NCBI GenBank assembly: GCA_012515885.1
Contig: JAAYXN010000090.1
Span: 1-5,164 of the forward strand
Length of the DNA: 5,164 nt
From: Rhodococcus sp. (in: high G+C Gram-positive bacteria)
GTDB lineage: Bacteria; Actinomycetota; Actinomycetes; Mycobacteriales; Mycobacteriaceae
Reading direction: 5' to 3'
Part shown: positions 1-4,158 of the stretch, one piece after another
Layout: each line of letters opens with the position of its first letter
Numbering within the stretch: position 1 is the stretch's first letter
Position numbers and translations under genes: made by a program
The notes under the pieces: generated by a model
What the model was told of the DNA's origin: nothing
Seen by the model: only the letters and a program-made list of their open reading frames with translations
Databases searched by the model: none

Positions 1-607
1 ACACGAGATTCCAGATCTCGATGTAGCGGTCCTCGTCGGCTTCCGGGCCACCTTCGACGCCGTATTCAGGGCCGCGGTCGTAGAAGATTTCCGAGCACGG
101 ACCACACGGGCCGGGGATGCCCATGGACCAGTAGTTGTCTTTCATGCCGCGGCGCTGGATGCGTTCGGCGGGCACACCGATCTCGTCGCGCCAGATGCTT
201 TCAGCTTCGTCGTCGTCGAGGTAGACGGTGGGCCACAGCTTGGTCGGGTCGATGCCGTAGCCGCCCTCAGAAACCGGGTTGGTCAGCAGCGACCATGCGA
301 AGTTGATGGCTTCGCGTTTGAAGTAGTCGCCGAACGAGAAGTTGCCCGCCATCTGGAAGAACGTGTTGTGGCGGGTGGTGATGCCGACCTCTTCAATATC
401 GAGGGTTCGGACACACTTTTGGACGCTGGTTGCGCGCGAGTACGGGGCGGTTTCCTGACCGAGGAAGAACGGAACGAACGGCACCATTCCGGCGTTGACG
501 AACAGCAGATTCGGGTCGTCGAGCAGCAGCGAAGCGCTGGCAACCTCAGTGTGGCCTGCCTTGACGAAATGGTCGAGGAAGCGCCGGCGAATCTCGTGGG
601 TCTGCAC
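1..607 (-). CDS. alaS: Alanine--tRNA ligase, N-terminal part (cut by left window edge)
   Basis: Cytoplasmic class II aminoacyl-tRNA synthetase that attaches alanine to tRNA-Ala. Only the first 202 residues are present, out of roughly 880-900 usual for the family; the gene continues past base 1. The translation starts (V/M)QTHEIRRRFLDHF and shows the AlaRS catalytic-core signatures: LLFVNAGMVPF (about 34-44), the motif 2 region with RTLDIEEVGITTRHNTFF (67-84) and MAGNFSFGDYFK (86-97), then NYWSMGIPGPCGPCSEI (158-174). The start is GTG at 605-607, chosen because AAGGA lies 8 bases upstream and because QTHEIR at the N-terminus matches recalled actinobacterial AlaRS. Residue 23 is Ala in EVASAS, where close relatives usually have Pro; E. 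coli also has Ala there, so this is unlikely to matter. The gene lies downstream of rarA on the same strand, 106 bases away. I see no frameshift. Identification is very secure. Confidence 0.97.
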   Translation of the reverse strand, partial: MQTHEIRRRFLDHFVKAGHTEVASASLLLDDPNLLFVNAGMVPFVPFFLGQETAPYSRATSVQKCVRTLDIEEVGITTRHNTFFQMAGNFSFGDYFKREAINFAWSLLTNPVSEGGYGIDPTKLWPTVYLDDDEAESIWRDEIGVPAERIQRRGMKDNYWSMGIPGPCGPCSEIFYDRGPEYGVEGGPEADEDRYIEIWNLV

Positions 608-615
608 GTCGATGG

Positions 616-620
616 TCCTT
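616..620 (-). promoter_or_regulatory. Ribosome binding site of alaS
   Basis: On the minus strand AAGGA lies 8 bases before the GTG at 607. It is the only good Shine-Dalgarno match near the start and it decides the GTG start codon. Confidence 0.7.
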
Positions 621-645
621 ATGTTCTGTCTCGGGAGAGTGCTCG

Positions 646-689
646 TGACTACCGCTGAGCGATCTCGATAGGAATTACCTTGGTAGTCA
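646..689. repeat. 8-bp inverted repeat in the rarA–alaS gap (alaS leader)
   Basis: TGACTACC at 646-653 and its exact reverse complement GGTAGTCA at 682-689 are separated by 28 bases. The repeat lies in the 106-base gap (608-713) between rarA and alaS, about 40 bases upstream of the alaS start. It could be an operator, a leader stem, or chance. There is no T-run after it, so it does not look like a terminator of rarA. On the minus strand the gap also contains TTGACT (690-685) and TACGAT (695-690), which resemble promoter elements but are not spaced as a convincing pair. No other feature is visible in the gap. Confidence 0.35.
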
Positions 690-713
690 ATCGTAACGGT
701 CCGGCGATTGAGG

Positions 714-2195
714 TCAGAGCGCGGACGCTTTCCGCACTCCCCGCACGATGGCGCGCAGTTTTCCTAGCCGTTCCCGGATGCTTCGTTCCGCGCCGTGTCC
801 GGTCGGTTCGTAATAGTTGGCGCCCACCAATTCGTCGGGCGGGTACTGCTGGGCGAGCACCCCATCGGGGTGGTCGTGGGGGTAGAGGTAGCCGACGGCA
901 CTTCCCAACTGTTTGGCGCCCGCATAGTGCCCATCGCGCAGGTGGGGCGGCACGAGCCCGGACTTTCCGGCGCTCACATCCGCCATCGCTGCGGCGAGCG
1001 CAGAGTTGACGGCCCCCGATTTGGGTGCGGTAGCGAGGTGGATGGTGGCTTGAGCGAGCGCGAGCCGCGCCTCAGGCATACCGATCATCTGCACCGCTTG
1101 GGCCGCGGCGGTAGCGGTTTGCAGTGCCATTGGGTCTGCCATACCGATGTCTTCACTGGCATGGATGACCAGGCGACGAGCGATAAAGCGCGGGTCCTCC
1201 CCCGCGGTAATCATCCGTGCCAGGTAGTGCAGTGCCGCGTCGACATCCGAGCCGCGGATCGACTTGATGAACGCGCTAATAACGTCGTAGTGCTGGTCAC
1301 CATCGCGGTCGTAACGCACGGCCGCCTTATCGACGCTCGCCTCAACCGCTTCCAGATCCAGTAGTACGGCCGGGGCGCCTTCTAAGTGTTCTCCCCCATC
1401 CTCATCGTCGGCGGCATCAAGGACACTTCCCGCGGCAGCTTCGAGGGCTGTGAGTGCGCGGCGTGCATCTCCGGCGGCGAGTCGAACGAGGTGATCGCGA
1501 GCCTCCTCGGTGAGGGTGATCGCGCCTGCGAGTCCGCGTTCATCGGTGACGGCGCGGTCGATGAGGGCGGCGATGTCCTCAGAAGTGAGCGGCTGCAGCT
1601 GCAGTACTAGGGAGCGAGAGAGCAGTGGTGAGACCACGGAGAACGACGGGTTCTCTGTCGTCGCGGCAACGAGGAGCACGATGCGGTTCTCTACCGCCGC
1701 GAGCAGTGCGTCCTGCTGGGTCTTCGAGAAGCGGTGCACCTCGTCGATGAACAGGACTGTCTGCTCACCAGAGAGCAATCGACGGCGCGCGAGATCGATA
1801 ACGCCGCGCACTTCCTTTACTCCGGCCGACAGCGCCGACAGTGCCTCGAATCGGCGTCCGGTAGCCCCGGAAATCAGCGAGGCGAGCGTGGTCTTTCCGG
1901 TGCCCGGCGGGCCGTATAGCAGGACCGATGCGACACCGGAACCTTCAACGAGGCGCCGCAGCGGTGCGCCCGGACCAAGCAGGTGCTGTTGCCCCACCAC
2001 TTCGCCCAGGGTGCGCGGACGCATCCGCACCGCGAGCGGAGCGCCCAAAGACCCCAACGACGTAGACGCCAACGACGAAGAGCCTGGTCGGAAACCGTCA
2101 TCGTCAACGTGCCCTGCCAGAAAAGCACCTGTCGCAGAAGACCCTGACGGGGAGGAGTGAGGGCCGGGTGTCGACTCGCCAAAAAGATCGGTCAC
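714..2195 (-). CDS. rarA: Replication-associated recombination protein A (RarA/MgsA-type AAA+ ATPase)
   Basis: Cytoplasmic AAA+ ATPase of the RarA/MgsA/WRNIP1 family, which acts at stalled or damaged replication forks and is structurally related to clamp loaders. Residues counted from the GTG at 2195 (493 aa): conserved entry LAVRMRP (54-60) and VVGQQHLL (66-73); Walker A GPPGTGKTT (95-103); Walker B VLFIDEVHRF (147-156); sensor 1 ATTEN (178-182); arginine-finger region SPLLSR (189-194); sensor 2 GDARRAL (242-248); then the family's C-terminal helical oligomerisation region, with YDRDGDQHYDVISAFIKSIRGSD (from 295, in two adjoining blocks) and DPRFIARRLVIHASEDIG (334-351). An acidic linker (DEDGGEH, about 263-269) separates the lid from the C-terminal part. 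The first ~50 residues are a Ser/Gly/Pro-rich, probably disordered extension, so the protein is longer than E. coli RarA (about 447 aa). A TTG at 2225 would add ten residues; I prefer GTG because it gives the compact (M)TDLFGE start and a -10-like hexamer lies just upstream. Neither start has a good Shine-Dalgarno site. The catalytic motifs are intact. Confidence 0.93.
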   Translation of the reverse strand: MTDLFGESTPGPHSSPSGSSATGAFLAGHVDDDGFRPGSSSLASTSLGSLGAPLAVRMRPRTLGEVVGQQHLLGPGAPLRRLVEGSGVASVLLYGPPGTGKTTLASLISGATGRRFEALSALSAGVKEVRGVIDLARRRLLSGEQTVLFIDEVHRFSKTQQDALLAAVENRIVLLVAATTENPSFSVVSPLLSRSLVLQLQPLTSEDIAALIDRAVTDERGLAGAITLTEEARDHLVRLAAGDARRALTALEAAAGSVLDAADDEDGGEHLEGAPAVLLDLEAVEASVDKAAVRYDRDGDQHYDVISAFIKSIRGSDVDAALHYLARMITAGEDPRFIARRLVIHASEDIGMADPMALQTATAAAQAVQMIGMPEARLALAQATIHLATAPKSGAVNSALAAAMADVSAGKSGLVPPHLRDGHYAGAKQLGSAVGYLYPHDHPDGVLAQQYPPDELVGANYYEPTGHGAERSIRERLGKLRAIVRGVRKASAL

Positions 2196-2202
2196 CGCTG
2201 CG

Positions 2203-2208
2203 ACGCTA
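2203..2208 (-). promoter_or_regulatory. Possible -10 element of rarA, leaderless arrangement
   Basis: On the minus strand TAGCGT fits the actinobacterial TANNNT -10 pattern and lies exactly 7 bases before the GTG at 2195, so transcription could start at the start codon. There is no recognisable -35 box at 16-18 bases. The pattern is loose enough to occur by chance, and this is offered mainly because no Shine-Dalgarno site is seen. Confidence 0.2.
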
Positions 2209-2276
2209 CCCGTTAGCCCCGACAATTCAGCGAACTCGGTCCTCGCGCTGGCCCTTCTGCGCTAGTTGCCCCGCTT

Positions 2277-2283
2277 GTTCACC
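2277..2283 (+). promoter_or_regulatory. Single GTTCACC motif, Pho-box-like
   Basis: GTTCACC matches the core heptamer of the direct repeats bound by PhoP in Streptomyces phosphate-regulated promoters. Only a weak partner (GTTGCCC, 2265-2271, 12 bases upstream instead of 11) accompanies it. It lies in the rarA/phoD divergent region, 145 bases before the phoD start. A seven-base match has a real chance probability; the phosphatase downstream is what makes it worth noting. Confidence 0.22.
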
Positions 2284-2329
2284 GGTAGGGATTCCTCACA
2301 ATCTCGCACGACCACTGAGGGGACAATCA

Positions 2330-2350
2330 ATGCACAGGTCGGGAGCGTGA
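2330..2350 (+). CDS. Possible six-codon leader peptide (MHRSGA)
   Basis: ATG at 2330 opens a six-codon frame (Met-His-Arg-Ser-Gly-Ala) ending at TGA 2348-2350. It is preceded by GAGGGG (2317-2322) with a 7-base spacer, the best Shine-Dalgarno arrangement in this intergenic region and stronger than anything before phoD itself. The frame is not that of phoD, which begins 77 bases later. If a transcript starts upstream of about 2315, this would be translated as a leader peptide. The codons do not suggest amino-acid-specific attenuation. Against it: the phoD promoter proposed at 2393-2421 would start transcription downstream of this frame, and short frames of this kind arise often by chance. Confidence 0.25.
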   Translation: MHRSGA

Positions 2351-2368
2351 AGCGAACATTTGGTGAAT
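2351..2368 (-). promoter_or_regulatory. Pho-box-like direct repeat upstream of phoD
   Basis: Read on the minus strand, ATTCACC (2368-2362) and GTTCGCT (2357-2351) repeat with an exact 11-base period. That is the spacing of PhoP direct-repeat units in Streptomyces (core GTTCACC); the matches are 6/7 and 5/7. The site lies 60-77 bases before the phoD start, a sensible position for an activator of a phosphatase operon. In mycobacteria the phosphate regulator is RegX3, and I cannot judge the match to its site. Low confidence because the motif is short and degenerate. Confidence 0.27.
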
Positions 2369-2392
2369 TGTGATCGATACCCAGCATCCAAG

Positions 2393-2421
2393 TTGAACGA
2401 GCGACCAGATTCCTGTCTGAT
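2393..2421 (+). promoter_or_regulatory. Candidate phoD promoter (-35 TTGAAC, -10 TCTGAT)
   Basis: TTGAAC at 2393-2398 and TCTGAT at 2416-2421 are separated by 17 bases, each matching 4 of 6 bases of the sigma-70-type consensus. The predicted start point falls at 2427-2428, on the GTG of phoD, which would make a leaderless mRNA. This fits the lack of any Shine-Dalgarno sequence before that GTG. The -10 lacks the usual A at its second position, so the promoter may be weak or need an activator. Confidence 0.4.
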
Positions 2422-2427
2422 TTGTGG

Positions 2428-4158
2428 GTGTCTTCTCCGTCTACTTCGCGTCGAGGTTTTTTTCGCGCCACCTCGCGTCGAGGTTTTTTTCGCGTCACCT
2501 CGCGTCGAGGTTTTTTTCGCGCGGCCGCTGCCGTTGCCGGAACGACTGTCGCTGCTGGCGTCACTGCCACTGCGGGGCCATCCGTAGCTCTCGCCGACCC
2601 CTCGTTTGCACCGCGTTTCGAGCACGGTGTGGCGTCCGGAGATCCCCTACCTCGCGGGGTGATTTTGTGGACGCGCGTCACTCCTTCCGCTGACGCGACC
2701 CCCGGCTCGGGTCGCGGCGCAGCGACGACAGTGCAGTGGACGGTCGCGAGAGACTCGCTGTTTACCTCGGTGGTCGCCACCGGTTCGGTGAGCGCCACCT
2801 CCGCCCGCGACCACACGGTCAAGGTCGATGTGTCCGGGTTGGCCCCGGGAACGGACTACTACTACCGGTTTACCGCTGCCGGTGTGACGTCCCCGATTGG
2901 ACGCACCCGAACCGCACCCGACGCTGGCGTGAACCCGGGCCGAGTGCGTTTTGGTGTCGTCTCCTGCGCCAACTGGGAAGCAGGATACTTCGGTTCCTAC
3001 CGGCATTTGGCGCACCGCGGCGATCTCGATGCGATCGTCCATCTCGGTGACTATCTCTACGAATACGAGCGCGGCAAGTACGTTCCGCCGTCCGGCGCGG
3101 TCCGCTCACACGAACCGGCGCACGAAATTGTCACGTTGGCGGACTACCGAATTCGTCACGGCCAGTACAAGACTGACCCGGATCTGCAAGCCCTGCACGC
3201 ACGTCTGCCGTGGGTGGTGACATGGGACGACCACGAAAGCTCTAACGACGCCTACGCGGACGGCGCCGAGAACCATGACCCAGACACTGAGGGCGACTGG
3301 CATGTGCGGCTGGCCGCCGCCACCCAGGCGTACCTGGAGTGGATGCCGGTACGCACTCCTGCGGACGGCAAGCGGCTGTACCGCAGGCTGCAGTTCGGTT
3401 CACTAGCTGAACTATCGATGCTCGATCTGCGGACGTACCGCGACGCTCAGGTGTCACCAGTTTCTGAGTGGCGCGGTGTTGATGACCCGTCGCGGTCGAT
3501 TACCGGCGAGGCCCAGATGCAGTGGCTGCAGTCCGGGGTGTCGACGTCGTCAGCGCAGTGGTCGCTTATCGGTAATCCGGTGATGATCGCCCCCGTTCTG
3601 GTGCCGCCGCTCGATCCAAACGCTACGAGGGCCATCACGGAACTGCTGGGCGTGCCAGCGTCCGGTATCCCGTACAACATCGATCAGTGGGATGGCTATC
3701 AAGCCGACCGTCGGCGCCTGTTTGAGACGTTGGCATCGAGCGGTAAAGACACCGTGTTCCTGACCGGCGACATCCACACCTCGTGGTCCGCCGATCTTCC
3801 TCTCGAAGCTGCGCACTATCCAGTAGGCCGGACGGTCGGCACGGAAATGGTGGTGCCGTCGGTGACGTCGAGCAACATCAACGAGATGCTTCGAGTGCCG
3901 CCGCGAACCGCCTCGGTGGCCATCGAAGGCGCATTGCAGTCCGTGAACCGGCACCTCACCTATGTCGAACTGGATTCTCATGGTTACGGCGTTTTCGAAG
4001 TGACGGCGGATGCCGCCCAAATGGACTGGTATTTCCTCGACAACATTGCTGATCCCCACAGTGGAGTACGCCTGGCCGCCAGCCGCCGCGCAGCTGCTGG
4101 CGGTGGCCGCAGCCTGCCCACTGCCTCTGCCCTCGTCGACGATGGAGCACGTTCATGA
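2428..4158 (+). CDS. phoD: PhoD-type alkaline phosphatase/phosphodiesterase, Tat-exported, with triplicated twin-arginine motif
   Basis: Secreted metallophosphoesterase of the PhoD family, which hydrolyses phosphomonoesters and diesters outside the membrane, usually for phosphate scavenging; known members bind Fe and Ca. From GTG 2428 the protein has 576 residues. Residues 5-31 hold three successive copies of T-S-R-R-G-F-F-R-(A/V); a hydrophobic Ala-rich segment follows (about 32-50) and a likely cleavage site ALA|DP after residue 56. The N-terminal PhoD domain opens with FEHGVASGDPL (64-74). Metal-site signatures are present: SC (179-180, Cys an expected iron ligand), HLGDYLYEY (205-213), WDDHE (266-270), GNPVM (382-386), TGDIHTSW (446-453). 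A TTG at 2422 would add two residues. GTG is preferred because a promoter-like sequence places the transcript start on it; no Shine-Dalgarno site precedes either. The stop overlaps the next gene's ATG (ATGA), so the two are probably cotranscribed. The catalytic domain looks intact; the oddity is confined to the signal peptide. Confidence 0.93.
   Translation: MSSPSTSRRGFFRATSRRGFFRVTSRRGFFRAAAAVAGTTVAAGVTATAGPSVALADPSFAPRFEHGVASGDPLPRGVILWTRVTPSADATPGSGRGAATTVQWTVARDSLFTSVVATGSVSATSARDHTVKVDVSGLAPGTDYYYRFTAAGVTSPIGRTRTAPDAGVNPGRVRFGVVSCANWEAGYFGSYRHLAHRGDLDAIVHLGDYLYEYERGKYVPPSGAVRSHEPAHEIVTLADYRIRHGQYKTDPDLQALHARLPWVVTWDDHESSNDAYADGAENHDPDTEGDWHVRLAAATQAYLEWMPVRTPADGKRLYRRLQFGSLAELSMLDLRTYRDAQVSPVSEWRGVDDPSRSITGEAQMQWLQSGVSTSSAQWSLIGNPVMIAPVLVPPLDPNATRAITELLGVPASGIPYNIDQWDGYQADRRRLFETLASSGKDTVFLTGDIHTSWSADLPLEAAHYPVGRTVGTEMVVPSVTSSNINEMLRVPPRTASVAIEGALQSVNRHLTYVELDSHGYGVFEVTADAAQMDWYFLDNIADPHSGVRLAASRRAAAGGGRSLPTASALVDDGARS
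2443..2517 (+). terminator. Three terminator-like hairpins with T-runs inside the phoD signal sequence
   Basis: In each 27-bp unit a 6-bp stem, ACCTCG (ACTTCG in unit 1, with one G-U pair) against CGAGGT, closes a 3-base CGT loop and is followed by an uninterrupted run of T. Stem positions are 2443-2457, 2470-2484 and 2497-2511; the seven-T runs are 2457-2463, 2484-2490 and 2511-2517. The orientation is correct for terminating sense transcripts of phoD. The 3' arm of one unit can instead pair with the 5' arm of the next, giving a competing fold. The stems are short and all bases are coding, so these may be weak pause sites or simply a by-product of the repeated codons. Confidence 0.3.
2443..2523 (+). 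repeat. 27-bp tandem repeat, three in-frame copies encoding the Tat motif
   Basis: Units are 2443-2469, 2470-2496 and 2497-2523. Any two differ at only 2 of 27 positions; the differences are at unit positions 3, 26 and 27, and unit positions 4-25 are identical in all three. Each encodes nine residues, TSRRGFFRA, TSRRGFFRV and TSRRGFFRA, so changes in copy number keep the reading frame. Every unit contains GTCGAGG followed by seven T and CGCG. The third copy abuts the hydrophobic core and is in the usual position for a functional Tat motif; the first two look like added copies. The near-identity suggests recent expansion or ongoing homogenisation. Confidence 0.95.
4144..4147 (+). promoter_or_regulatory. 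Ribosome binding site of the second phosphoesterase gene
   Basis: GGAG lies 7 bases before ATG 4155, inside the last codons of phoD. With the ATGA stop/start overlap it supports translational coupling and fixes the start of the downstream gene. Confidence 0.7.

Noticed and set aside
665..690. TTGACT...TATCGA (minus strand) as an alaS promoter
   Set aside because: The spacer is 14 bases, too short for a normal sigma-70-type promoter, and the -10 match is poor.
795..1364. 189-codon plus-strand frame
   Set aside because: Antisense shadow of rarA; long opposite-strand frames are common in GC-rich genes, and the translation resembles no known protein.
1510..2160. 216-codon plus-strand frame
   Set aside because: Antisense to the RarA ATPase core and N-terminal extension; Ser/Thr/Arg-rich composition typical of a shadow frame.
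2443..2523. CRISPR array
   Set aside because: The 27-bp units are directly adjacent with no spacers and are in-frame coding sequence.
2360..2587. 75-codon plus-strand frame with RVEVFF repeats, in frame with the six-codon leader frame
   Set aside because: It reads the Tat-motif repeats in another frame and lacks a convincing start; phoD in the overlapping frame has clear signal and catalytic motifs.
2262..2822. 186-codon minus-strand frame with repeated KKPRREV segments
   Set aside because: It is antisense to the phoD start and its Lys/Arg repeats are only the reverse reading of the 27-bp repeats; no family resemblance and no ribosome binding site noted.
3550..4059. 169-codon minus-strand frame
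   Set aside because: Antisense to the catalytic half of phoD, which carries intact metal-site motifs; no domain recognised.
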